The notes under the pieces were generated by a model, which was not told the origin of the DNA, ran no database searches, and was given only the letters and a program-made list of their open reading frames with translations. 64,000 nt of DNA from Chitinophaga sp. SYP-B3965. Its GTDB lineage: Bacteria; Bacteroidota; Bacteroidia; Chitinophagales; Chitinophagaceae. This document shows, one piece after another, positions 43,436 to 51,958 of this stretch. Each line of letters starts with the position of its first letter. Position 1 is the first letter of the stretch. Position numbers and translations under genes: made by a program. The stretch spans positions 806,001-870,000 of the forward strand of contig NZ_WJFD01000001.1 in NCBI RefSeq assembly GCF_009647655.1, in the 5' to 3' direction.

Positions 43436-43906
43436 ATGGAAACAACACAAGCAGACCTCCTCACCGATGAGATTGTTAGTATTGAACAGGCCTCCAGCGG
43501 AAAACGCCTGGCCAATTACCTGATAGACCTCGTCAGCTTTTATGCCATGCTTTTTATCTTCGGAATTATGATAGGCCTCCTTTTCCCTGAGTCTTTGGGC
43601 TTTTGGAATGGCATAGCTGAGAACGTCTGGCTGGACCGCTTATTCACCATGTGTATGTATGCAGTTTACATGGCATTGGTAGAAGGCATTTTTAAAGGAA
43701 GGACCCTCGGTAAATTAATTACCGGCACCCGGGCAGTAAATGAAGATGGCACTCCTATCAGTTTCATCACCGGTTTCGGTAGAGGCCTCATTCATGCCGT
43801 ACCATTTTGTGCGTTCAGTGCGCTGGGCACTCCTTGCTACCCCTGGCATGATCAATGGACAAAAACCTATGTAGTGGATCTCAAGTTATCAGTGTTACCT
43901 GCATAA
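43436..43906 (+). CDS. RDD-family membrane protein
   Basis: 156 residues. The RDD signature is seen as SGKRLANYLIDLV (Arg23 with the following Asp in helix 1), then two hydrophobic helices (about 34-53 and 75-92), GIFKGRTLGKLITGTRAVNEDG and the final basic/HDQWTKTYVVD segment. RDD proteins are inner-membrane proteins of mostly unknown role; some are linked to ion homeostasis or maturation of secreted proteins. The next gene begins 35 bp downstream, and a perfect terminator follows it, so the two form a pair. Confidence 0.87.
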   Translation: METTQADLLTDEIVSIEQASSGKRLANYLIDLVSFYAMLFIFGIMIGLLFPESLGFWNGIAENVWLDRLFTMCMYAVYMALVEGIFKGRTLGKLITGTRAVNEDGTPISFITGFGRGLIHAVPFCAFSALGTPCYPWHDQWTKTYVVDLKLSVLPA

Positions 43907-43941
43907 AGAATGTTACCTTGCAGGACTTTAAAAAATACAAG

Positions 43942-44412
43942 ATGAGAAACCTCTTATTACTATTAACGGCCTGCTTTACATTCACTGCTTGTGGAAACAT
44001 GCAAAAAACTACTACTACCACCAATGAACTGGTAACAGAAATGTCTCTTCCGGAAACTGTAAAGACCGGCAGTCCCATCCTGTTAAAATTCACCGTACGT
44101 AACCCATCTGCGCAGGAATTAAAATTCTGCAAATGGCATACACCTTTTGAAGGTTTCATGGGTATGTTCCTGGATATCACAGATGCCAGCGGAACCAACG
44201 CACAGTATAAAGGTATCATGGCCAAAAGGATCATGCCGCCGCCAGAAGAAGCTTATATTAAAGTACTGGCAGGAGACAGCGTTTCTGTAGAGATCGATCT
44301 GCTGAAAGGTTATAATATTACCGCTCCCGGTAAATACAAAGTAGTCTATCAGGCAGGAGGTATGAGCGGACTGGTAAAAGTGAATGAACCCGTCTTTAAT
44401 GTAACCAACTAA
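43942..44412 (+). CDS. Lipoprotein resembling the N-terminal domain of M35-type metallopeptidases
   Basis: 156 residues. The ATG at 43942 gives a signal with lipobox TFTAC (Cys17); the frame upstream overlaps the RDD gene. The body, LPETVKTGSPILLKFTVRNPSAQELKFCKWHTPFEGFMGMFLDIT in pattern, followed by Y.G...KR..PP.E.Y..L..GDSVSVEIDL..GYNITAPGKYKVVY, closely recalls the beta-sandwich prodomain of deuterolysin/peptidyl-Lys metallopeptidases. The HExxH peptidase domain is absent, so this is a stand-alone sandwich: an inhibitor, chaperone or binding lipoprotein by inference. Confidence 0.65.
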   Translation: MRNLLLLLTACFTFTACGNMQKTTTTTNELVTEMSLPETVKTGSPILLKFTVRNPSAQELKFCKWHTPFEGFMGMFLDITDASGTNAQYKGIMAKRIMPPPEEAYIKVLAGDSVSVEIDLLKGYNITAPGKYKVVYQAGGMSGLVKVNEPVFNVTN

Positions 44413-44430
44413 CTACTAAAAAACATCACA

Positions 44431-44473
44431 TATAAAAGAAGGCTGACCTTATCCGGGTCAGCCTTCTTTTATA
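44431..44473. terminator. Perfect 18-bp stem terminator
   Basis: The arms 44431-44448 and 44456-44473 are exact reverse complements (core AAGGCTGACC and GGTCAGCCTT) around TTATCCG. A-rich and T-rich ends allow termination on either strand. It closes the RDD/lipoprotein pair. Confidence 0.9.
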
Positions 44474-44806
44474 TAGTAAAGCGTGATCCATACGCTTCTA
44501 AAAACAGGGTTTTAAACAAAGAATACCCCCATATTGTTATACCTGTATCGTTATCCGATGTGAAGTCTGTGTTAACTTTCAGGCAGGCTCAAAAGAGCGT
44601 GTTTTTTAGTAAACACAAGCCCAGAGTCTACTAAACCGTTTTCGTAGAATTCCTAACTGATGTGATTAAAATCGTCTAAATTGACCCCATAATTCGCTGC
44701 TCATCAACCTTAAATCTGATACAATCAAAATTCCACGTAACAATCCGGTAACATAGGGTTGTTTCCTTTGTCCCGTTATTACGTAACCAAAACTCAATTG
44801 CTTTCC
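44474..44806 (+). other. Long leader/promoter region of the second SusCD operon
   Basis: No gene is supported in these 333 bp. Several inverted repeats cluster at 44587-44635: GCTC-AAAA-GAGC, GTGTTT with AAACAC (44599-44616), and TTTAGTA (44605-44611) with TACTAAA (44629-44635). They overlap, so alternative folds are possible. Closer to the gene, ACGTAAC occurs twice (near 44733 and 44781), and TTCCTTTG at about 44763-44770 is one base off a -7 element. It may hold an operator or a structured leader for the SusC gene. Confidence 0.4.
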
Positions 44807-47800
44807 ATGAACAAATTTTACGTACCTAAGCGCAACTTGCAATTGGTGTTCGCCTCACTGGTTTGCTGTAGTTGCTTTTTTATTCAGGGGAATGCTCACG
44901 CGGAAACCAAGCCCGCAGTTAAGAGCAATGCCCGGTTCGATCAAACAATTACAGGAACAGTGAAAGACGCCACCACGGGCGAACCTCTTATAGGCGCAAC
45001 CATCGGAGTGAAGGGTTATTCAAAGACCACCAGTACGGATACAAAGGGAGCCTTCTCTTTGTCTGTACCAGACAAAACACCCGCACTCTTAGTTAGTTTC
45101 ATTGGGTATGTAACCCAGGAAGTCCTTATCAGGGACAGGACCAACATTGATATCTTATTACAGTCTTCCGCTACAGATCTTACACAGGTAGTAGTGGTGG
45201 GTTATGGTACGCAGAACAAGAAAGATATTACAGGAGCAGTGAAAACGCTGAAGAGTGAATCCTTTAATAAAGGTATCATCAACAACCCGCAGGAATTACT
45301 GCAAGGGAAGATTGCAGGTGTGAATGTTACCTCCGCAAGTGGTGAGCCGGGAGCAAAGCTGGGCATCACTATCCGTGGTGCCGGTGGCGTGCGTGGTGGT
45401 AATTCACCTCTATTCGTAATAGATGGTTTACCGCTGGATAACTCCAGCACAGGCGGAGCCGGTGATCCGTTAAACACCATCAATCCACAGGATATTGAAT
45501 CCATGGACGTGTTGAAAGATGCATCTGCTACTGCTATCTATGGTACAAGAGGTGCCAATGGTGTGATCATCATTACTACCAAAAAAGGTAAAGCAGGAGC
45601 TTCCACACTGTCCCTCAATTCCAGCCTTGGATTTTCAAAGATGGCACGGCCACTGGATGTACTCACTGCTGCTGAATTCCGTGCAGAAGTACCTAAGCTG
45701 GGTGGCTCTGCATTAGATGATAAAGGTGGTGATACAGACTGGCAGAAAGTGGTGACCAGAACAGCTATCACACAAAACTATAACCTCGCAATGAGCGGCG
45801 GTGCAGATAAACTCACGTACTATGCTTCTTTTGGCGCACAGTCGCAGCAGGGGATCATCAAGCGCAGCCAGATAGACCGCTATACCGGTCGTTTTAATGC
45901 TACTCAGAGATTCCTGGATGATATACTGATCATAGATGTGAACCTTGGTATTGCCAATACCAAGAATGAGCGTCCGCCATTAGGAATAGGAGAAGCTGTC
46001 AGCAACAATCCTACTTACCCTGCATTTAATGCAGATGGTAGTGCCGCGAAGTATGAGAATATGAGCAATCCGATATTGAACTTTGATCTGGACAGGGAAC
46101 TGACCGTTACCAACAGGATAACAGGAAGTATCAGTCCTTCTATCAGGCTTTATAAAGGACTGGTGTATAAATTCACATTGGGCATAGATAATTCTACTGC
46201 TACCAGGGATAACGTGAATAAACCCAATGCGGTGCCTTTACGGGACGGAAAACTGGAAACCACTAATTATGTGAACAGGAACACACTGATAGAAAACTAT
46301 CTTACCTACACTTACACGCAGAAAGCACATAACCTGACTGTATTAGCCGGTCACTCTTTCCAGAAGTTCTTTATACAAAGCAGATCTTCCAGCATCAATA
46401 AATTCCCTATCACACCGCTGGACCCTATCTACGTTCCGGGCTCCGGCCAGGAGTTAACGCTGGCGGGTAACAGGCCGGGTGGTTCCGCTTATGAGAATAA
46501 ATTACAGTCTTTCTTTGGCAGGATCAATTATCAGTATGATGAAAGATACCTGTTAACAGTGAGTATGAGAGCAGATGGATCCACAAAATTCGGTGCTAAT
46601 AACAAGTACGGGTATTTCCCTTCCTTCTCTTTAGGATGGAGGATCTCAGAAGAGGAATTCATGAAGAATTCACCATTCAGTAATTTGAAACTGAGAGGCG
46701 GTTATGGAGAAACAGGTAACCAGGAAATAGAACCAAAATCCACACAGCCGCTTTTTATTACAGAACTTTCCGCAGGCCAGAGTTATCCGCTTTATCCAAC
46801 CGGGCCTTATTCCGCAGGTACTGTTTTTAGAAGACTGGCCAATCCTGATCTTCAATGGGAAAAATCCAAACAAACCAATTTAGGTTTAGATTTTGGCTTG
46901 TTGAATGGAGATCTCACAGGTTCTATCGATGTGTTTAAAAAAGTATCCAGCAATATACTGTTGATAGTACCACCTACGGATCCGGTGCAGCCAGCCCCTA
47001 CATTATGGGCTAATATACCCAATATGACGGTGACAAATAAAGGGATTGAAGTAGACCTGGGTTATACTAAGACAATTTCAAAGAACATTAAATTGGGCCT
47101 TGGTGGTAGCTTCTCTTATATAACCAATAAAGTAGCAGGTTCACCTTATTCCATCATCCCATCGGGTTCCGCACAGGGCGCTGGTCTTACTTCCGCTACT
47201 GTTAACGGATATATTAATGGTGAAGCAGTAGGTACTTACTTCCTGAAGGAATTTACAGGATTTGATGCCAATGGTATCAGCACTTTCCTGGACAAGGATA
47301 AGGACGGTACTGTAACAGATAAGGACAGGGTAATAGCAGGTGTTGCAATACCAAATGTATTGTATAGCTTCTATCTGAATGTAGCCTGGAAAGGTTTTGA
47401 TCTGGTTGCGAATTTCAATGGCGTATCCGGCAACAAGATCTACGACAATACAGCCAACGCCAACTTCTATAAACTGAGATTATCTAAAAACGTAAACGTT
47501 ACCAAAGAAGCGATCGCTTTTACGCAGGAATCTATTAATAACTCTGCGCCTGTTAGTACAAGATACCTGAAAGATGGTGCTTTCCTCCGCCTGAACAACC
47601 TGGCAGTAGGGTATAATTTCAATACCACTGCACTGGGTATCAGCAAATGGGTACCAACCATCCGTTTATCTGCTACAGGTCAGAACCTCTTCGTGATCAC
47701 CAAATATGATGGTTATGATCCCGAGGTGAACTTAGACAGGAACATAGATAATTTCACTTCCTACGGAATGGATTACCTGAGTTATCCTAAAGCGAGATCG

Positions 47801-47830
47801 TTTATTATTAGTTTAAATGCTTCATTTTAA
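44807..47830 (+). CDS. SusC/RagA-family TonB-dependent outer-membrane transporter (second system)
   Basis: 1007 residues from the ATG at 44807, which begins a signal peptide (SLVCCSCFFIQGNAHA); the frame to 44759 adds only a poor leader. There is no STN domain. The carboxypeptidase-regulatory-like domain is at 48-120 (TGTVKDATTGEPLIGATIGVKG), followed by the SusC box VVVVGYGTQNKKDITGAV (128-145), the plug (PLFVIDGLPLDNSS, VLKDASATAIYGTRGANGVIIITTK) and a barrel ending LNASF. It pairs with the SusD-like gene 11 bp downstream. Lacking STN and nearby sigma/FecR genes, it must be controlled differently from the first system. Confidence 0.95.
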   Translation: MNKFYVPKRNLQLVFASLVCCSCFFIQGNAHAETKPAVKSNARFDQTITGTVKDATTGEPLIGATIGVKGYSKTTSTDTKGAFSLSVPDKTPALLVSFIGYVTQEVLIRDRTNIDILLQSSATDLTQVVVVGYGTQNKKDITGAVKTLKSESFNKGIINNPQELLQGKIAGVNVTSASGEPGAKLGITIRGAGGVRGGNSPLFVIDGLPLDNSSTGGAGDPLNTINPQDIESMDVLKDASATAIYGTRGANGVIIITTKKGKAGASTLSLNSSLGFSKMARPLDVLTAAEFRAEVPKLGGSALDDKGGDTDWQKVVTRTAITQNYNLAMSGGADKLTYYASFGAQSQQGIIKRSQIDRYTGRFNATQRFLDDILIIDVNLGIANTKNERPPLGIGEAVSNNPTYPAFNADGSAAKYENMSNPILNFDLDRELTVTNRITGSISPSIRLYKGLVYKFTLGIDNSTATRDNVNKPNAVPLRDGKLETTNYVNRNTLIENYLTYTYTQKAHNLTVLAGHSFQKFFIQSRSSSINKFPITPLDPIYVPGSGQELTLAGNRPGGSAYENKLQSFFGRINYQYDERYLLTVSMRADGSTKFGANNKYGYFPSFSLGWRISEEEFMKNSPFSNLKLRGGYGETGNQEIEPKSTQPLFITELSAGQSYPLYPTGPYSAGTVFRRLANPDLQWEKSKQTNLGLDFGLLNGDLTGSIDVFKKVSSNILLIVPPTDPVQPAPTLWANIPNMTVTNKGIEVDLGYTKTISKNIKLGLGGSFSYITNKVAGSPYSIIPSGSAQGAGLTSATVNGYINGEAVGTYFLKEFTGFDANGISTFLDKDKDGTVTDKDRVIAGVAIPNVLYSFYLNVAWKGFDLVANFNGVSGNKIYDNTANANFYKLRLSKNVNVTKEAIAFTQESINNSAPVSTRYLKDGAFLRLNNLAVGYNFNTTALGISKWVPTIRLSATGQNLFVITKYDGYDPEVNLDRNIDNFTSYGMDYLSYPKARSFIISLNASF

Positions 47831-47841
47831 TATTTCAGTAT

Positions 47842-49533
47842 ATGAAAAAGACGAAATTATTGCTGCTGGCTGCTTGTGCAGGTATTACAATGATAGCTGG
47901 TTGTGCAAAATTAGACGAAATACCCTTGGATGAATCGTCCTCTACAGGACTTACCGATAAACAAGTTGCAGAAGGTGTTATTGGCCCTGTTTATGCAAGG
48001 CTGCCAGACATCTGGTTACATACCAACTATTTTTCCCTTCAGGAGATCTCTACAGATGAGGCTATCCTGCCATACCGCGGTGGTACGGATTGGGGTGATA
48101 ACGGTATTTACCTGCAATTGCACAAACATGAAACAGTTAGTTCTGATGTGAATGTGCGGAACACCTGGACCAACATTACACAGGCACAATCAAGGGCAGT
48201 AACAGCTATCGTAACATTGCCAGACAACAAAGATCCCAATGCTCCATTATTCCTTGCAGAAGCAAGAGGTATGAGAGCTTACTACTGCATGCTCACGCTG
48301 GACCTTTTTGGTATCGTATTTAAAAAGGACGATCCAAAGGTGAACGCCACTATCTTAAGAGGTAATGACGCAGTAGAATACATTAAATCTGAACTGCTGG
48401 CCATTGAACCATTATTGGATAACACCACCGGACCCGGTCGTATCACCAAAGCAGGCGTTTGGGGTTTGCTGGCACGCCTTCACCTGAATGCAGCCGTATA
48501 CCGTGATGTATATGGAGCTACGTTCGACTTTAAAAAAGAAGACATGGATAAGGTGGTAGAGTATTGCGATAAGATCATTGGTACACCTCAATTCACGCTG
48601 TCTTCCAGCTATTTTGCGCTGTTTGATGATGCGAACCATACCAATAAAGAATTGATCTTTGCAGTAGACCAACGTGCAGACCTGAATGGTCATAACCGTA
48701 TGGCTTACTTCTCCCTTTCCGGCGATCAGTTCCCGCTTCCTGCTTACACAGGTGCAAACGGTACCGATGGTCCTGGTATCACTTCTGATTTTTACCGCAG
48801 CTGGGTGAATGCTTATACACCAACAGATCCTGCTGCTGCTGATCCGCGCTTTTACAAACAGAACCTGGGTATTTACACGAATCCTGCGGATTCCTGCGTA
48901 GACGCCGCTGCTTTCAATATCAACCGCGGTATCTTAAGAGGTCAGCAATATGGGCTGATCCGTAAAGGTGGTGTGTTCCTGAAATGCACCAGCGGAAAAA
49001 TGTTAGTGGGCAAGTTATTTTACGATACCCGCAGCAAACCTACCAAACCAGTTGAGTTTACAGAGCTTTGCGATTTCACCGTTGCAGGCAGTGACTATAA
49101 TACCGGTTTCCGTGTCTCTAAATATGAATTCAGCAAAACATCTGTTAGCGGAAGGAACTTCGGAGAGCATGACATTGTTATCCTGCGTCTCGCAGATATT
49201 TACCTGATGCGTGCAGAAGCCAAATTGAGAAGAGGAGATGCTGCTCCTACCGCATTGGCTGATGTGAACATTGTAAGAGCTGCCAGAACAGCTTCCACAC
49301 CGGCTCCTGCATTAGGTGCCATCACACTGGACCTGTTGTTCCGCGAAAGAGGTTTCGAGTTCTATTGGGAAAGCCAACGCCGTACCGATATGATCCGCTT
49401 TGGAAAATATGAAGGTACCTGGACAGAGAAAACCAGCACCGACAAGAAAAAGAGGATCTTCCCGATTCCTTTGACGGCGATAGATGCTGCTTCCAACGTT
49501 CCTGGTTACCTGAAACAGAATGACGGCTACTAA
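47842..49533 (+). CDS. SusD/RagB-family surface lipoprotein (second system)
   Basis: 563 residues. Lipobox MIAGC (Cys20), then KLDEIPLDESSSTGLTDKQVAEGVIGPVYARLPD in the SusD opening pattern. TPR-like helices (AEARGMRAYYCMLTLDLFGIVF, GVWGLLARLHLNAAVYRDVYG) and the conserved C-terminal block LLFRERGFEFYWESQRRTDMIRFGKYE are present. It is longer than the first SusD of the window and distinct from it. It ends at a strong terminator with no glycoside hydrolase downstream on the same strand. Confidence 0.95.
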   Translation: MKKTKLLLLAACAGITMIAGCAKLDEIPLDESSSTGLTDKQVAEGVIGPVYARLPDIWLHTNYFSLQEISTDEAILPYRGGTDWGDNGIYLQLHKHETVSSDVNVRNTWTNITQAQSRAVTAIVTLPDNKDPNAPLFLAEARGMRAYYCMLTLDLFGIVFKKDDPKVNATILRGNDAVEYIKSELLAIEPLLDNTTGPGRITKAGVWGLLARLHLNAAVYRDVYGATFDFKKEDMDKVVEYCDKIIGTPQFTLSSSYFALFDDANHTNKELIFAVDQRADLNGHNRMAYFSLSGDQFPLPAYTGANGTDGPGITSDFYRSWVNAYTPTDPAAADPRFYKQNLGIYTNPADSCVDAAAFNINRGILRGQQYGLIRKGGVFLKCTSGKMLVGKLFYDTRSKPTKPVEFTELCDFTVAGSDYNTGFRVSKYEFSKTSVSGRNFGEHDIVILRLADIYLMRAEAKLRRGDAAPTALADVNIVRAARTASTPAPALGAITLDLLFRERGFEFYWESQRRTDMIRFGKYEGTWTEKTSTDKKKRIFPIPLTAIDAASNVPGYLKQNDGY

Positions 49534-49560
49534 CTAAGCGTTCTTTTACTTTTAAATATA

Positions 49561-49597
49561 AAAGGGGCCGTATCAAAAGTATGATGCGGCCCCTTTT
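49561..49597 (+). terminator. Terminator of the second SusCD operon
   Basis: AAAGGGGCCG (49561-49570) pairs perfectly with CGGCCCCTTT (49587-49596), with T residues following, 27 bp after the SusD stop. Confidence 0.88.
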
Positions 49598-49672
49598 TAT
49601 TCGGGTACCTGATGGAGGCATGCCATCATTTATGCAATTCTCCGGGCTATCTTTTATTTTTGATACAACCCC

Positions 49673-49759
49673 TTTTTTTACTTTAAATATAAAGAACCAA
49701 CTGTACGCAGCTTACCTTTTTTACTTTAAATATAAAACCCCACCTGCACGCAGTTGGCC
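49673..49759. repeat. Two direct 43-bp AT-rich repeats after the SusD terminator
   Basis: TTTTTTACTTTAAATATAAA, then an AC-rich stretch with YTGYACGCAG, occurs at 49673-49715 and 49717-49759 (core ACTTTAAATATAAA at 49680 and 49723, 43 bp apart). A third partial core ACTTTTAAATATAAA at 49548-49562 overlaps the terminator. They lie between convergent genes. Origin and role unknown. Confidence 0.7.
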
Positions 49760-49764
49760 TTGCT

Positions 49765-50361
49765 TTATGGGAGATTGATCTTATTCCGGGAAAGTTCTTC
49801 CGTTAGCAGGAAACAAAGTTTTCCATATAAGGATTCCCGGATAGTTTCGTCAATGATATTTAACTGACCCTGCCATACCGCTAATGCATTTTTCCCTTCC
49901 AGTACAACCAGCTTCACTTCCTCATCCATCAGGCCATTGGCTTTCTTCACACGCCGTCTTTGCTGATAACGTGATCCCACTAATAAAGTCTTGGGTACTC
50001 TGCTGGGGCTTCTCGTTTTAAGTGTATCCGGCTTTTCATAGAACTGGTACATCATTAAAGTGGCATCCGGTTGGTGGTTATTAATAGCCGTGTTAAGCCC
50101 GGCCTTTAAAGAAGCCTGGTCACTGCCAATAAACTCATATACACAGGTAACCCCCTGCTTTTGATAATGAGTGATCACCTGGGGTGCCAGGTTTTCCATA
50201 AAATGCCTGATAGCACCACCCTGACCACATCCTGCAATGAGTATCTTTTTATACTGTTTACCCTCGTTGTTTGCCTTTAGTGTAACAATGTTTGAAGTGT
50301 CCTCCTGTGCGGTAGAACGAAGCGCCAGTAACAGGCATAAGAAACAAAAAATACGCGCCAT
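49765..50361 (-). CDS. Exported hypothetical protein, 198 aa
   Basis: Signal peptide MARIFCFLCLLLALRSTAQ from the ATG at 50361; a TTG at 50385 is less likely. The mature part has a Rossmann-like opening (YKKILIAGCGQGGAIRHFMENLAPQVITHY), then EFIGSDQASLKAGLNTAINNHQPDATLMMYQF, then RVPKTLLVGSRYQQRRRVKKANGLMDEEVKLVVLEG. The flavodoxin-like alternation of strands and helices, with two Gly-rich turns, is clear, but the family is not recognised; related sequences I recall sit among Bacteroidota periplasmic orphans. It is the last gene of a minus-strand group after a TlpA-like protein (36-bp gap). Confidence 0.68.
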   Translation of the reverse strand: MARIFCFLCLLLALRSTAQEDTSNIVTLKANNEGKQYKKILIAGCGQGGAIRHFMENLAPQVITHYQKQGVTCVYEFIGSDQASLKAGLNTAINNHQPDATLMMYQFYEKPDTLKTRSPSRVPKTLLVGSRYQQRRRVKKANGLMDEEVKLVVLEGKNALAVWQGQLNIIDETIRESLYGKLCFLLTEELSRNKINLP

Positions 50362-50397
50362 AGTATAGAGACTGTTTGGCGCCAAATATAAAGAAAA

Positions 50398-51876
50398 TTA
50401 AAGTGCTCCCAACAGCTGCGTATACAAGGTACCTTCATCACTGGGCCTTTTAGCGTTTCTAACCAGTACTTTCCCTTCCCGGTCTATGATAAAAAAAGTA
50501 GGGTAGCGGCGGGCCGGATCTCCCGGCAGCAGTGTTTGCCAGATAGCCTCAATAGCATCTCCTGTGATACGGGCATGTTCCCCCGTGATATTATTCACCT
50601 GTATGTATTCCTTCCATTTCTGATCGGCGAGGTCACTGTCATTACTCAGGTAAAGGAACACCACGTCTTTCCCTTTCATCTGTTCCTTCAATTGAGGGGC
50701 ATAACGCATTTCTTGTTTGCAGGGGCCACACCAGGTTCCCCAGATATCCAGGTATACCAGTTTGCCTTTATAAGGCGCCAGCAATTGCTCCAGGGTGGTG
50801 ATACCTGTATGGATGGTAATATGGCTGTTCTCTTTTCCGGCTGCCAGCATGTTTTCTAACCGTGTTAGCCTTTGGCGGCTGTCATTTTTCTCCTTACCAT
50901 CCTTCTTCATCAGAGACATCACTTTACGGGCCATGGCGAGCTCTTTGTCATTACTGTAATAGATGATCCTGTTGGCCAGCAGTCTTTCATACTGCGCCGG
51001 CGGTAATACTTTTTCCGCCATCAGCAGGCCGACAGCCTCATCTCCATATCCATCTGCCAGCGTACGCAATGAATCAAATGATAACCCCGTTATGCCTTCA
51101 ATTATTTTAGTCCCTGCAGCCTTGTCTTTCCGGTAGATCTGGAAGATCTCCGCCATCTTATATTTGGAATAGGCATACAGGAAATAATTGGCGTAAGGGC
51201 TCACGTTTAATTCTTCCATGGAGGGAACGCCCGTGATCTTCATCACGGTATCCTTCCAGGCAAAAGCTGCAGGGTTCCCGGTGTAGCTGTCCATCACAAT
51301 ACTAAACTCCTCCATATTCAGGGCGTAGTAATATTTAATGTTTGTACGCAGCGCCGATGTAAGTGAAGATGGGAGACCAGTTACGGTCAGCGATAAACTA
51401 TCTGCTTCCTTTAAAATGGCCGGTAGCAACACCTGCATCAGGGAATCACGGCTCATTTTTCCAAATGTGTTCTGCGCAGAGAATTCTTTCAGGAAGAAAG
51501 GGCGTGGAGGAAAAGTAGCGTACACCAGCATATTTTCTGCAGCTGCTTTACCAGAGAATTTAATAGTACCGGAAAGATCTGCATTTTCAAATGTAATATG
51601 CAGCGGCCTGCCCGGGCTGAGTAATAATCTTTGTGGCTGTTTGTTATAAAGGAAAGTAACGATCAGTGGGTCCGTTCCCGGAACAGTAAAAGAGAAACTG
51701 CCATCCGGTTTCAATTCGCAATAAACAGAATTGCCGGCCTGGTACCACACATCCCGGGAAATATTCAATTCCACTTCCTTCCCCGTAGCGCCGCTGATCT
51801 TTCCGGTGAGAACAGATTGCGCCATACATGTTGTGATGCAACAAATGGTTAGGATAAGCATCCCGTACTTTTTCAT
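50398..51876 (-). CDS. TlpA-like periplasmic thioredoxin with long N-terminal region
   Basis: 492 residues from the ATG at 51876 (signal peptide MKKYGMLILTICCITTCMAQ). Residues 20-110 are a beta domain as in DUF4369-type proteins; about 130-350 are helical; the thioredoxin domain at about 355-490 has IWGTWCGPCKQEM with Cys383 and Cys386, and the cis-Pro region RYPTFFIIDREGKVLV. CGPC is the thioredoxin-type motif, unlike CVPC/CHPC in the three tandem paralogues at 37.5-40.7 kb. It is 82 bp downstream of the CE15 gene on the same strand and is followed by the exported orphan. Confidence 0.88.
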   Translation of the reverse strand: MKKYGMLILTICCITTCMAQSVLTGKISGATGKEVELNISRDVWYQAGNSVYCELKPDGSFSFTVPGTDPLIVTFLYNKQPQRLLLSPGRPLHITFENADLSGTIKFSGKAAAENMLVYATFPPRPFFLKEFSAQNTFGKMSRDSLMQVLLPAILKEADSLSLTVTGLPSSLTSALRTNIKYYYALNMEEFSIVMDSYTGNPAAFAWKDTVMKITGVPSMEELNVSPYANYFLYAYSKYKMAEIFQIYRKDKAAGTKIIEGITGLSFDSLRTLADGYGDEAVGLLMAEKVLPPAQYERLLANRIIYYSNDKELAMARKVMSLMKKDGKEKNDSRQRLTRLENMLAAGKENSHITIHTGITTLEQLLAPYKGKLVYLDIWGTWCGPCKQEMRYAPQLKEQMKGKDVVFLYLSNDSDLADQKWKEYIQVNNITGEHARITGDAIEAIWQTLLPGDPARRYPTFFIIDREGKVLVRNAKRPSDEGTLYTQLLGAL

Positions 51877-51958
51877 GGTGTATATTTTATGCAAGGATAA
51901 AACACCCGAAGAAGCGGAAATGCGGAATGTGATGAACCGTTATAATCGTGTTACGAAA

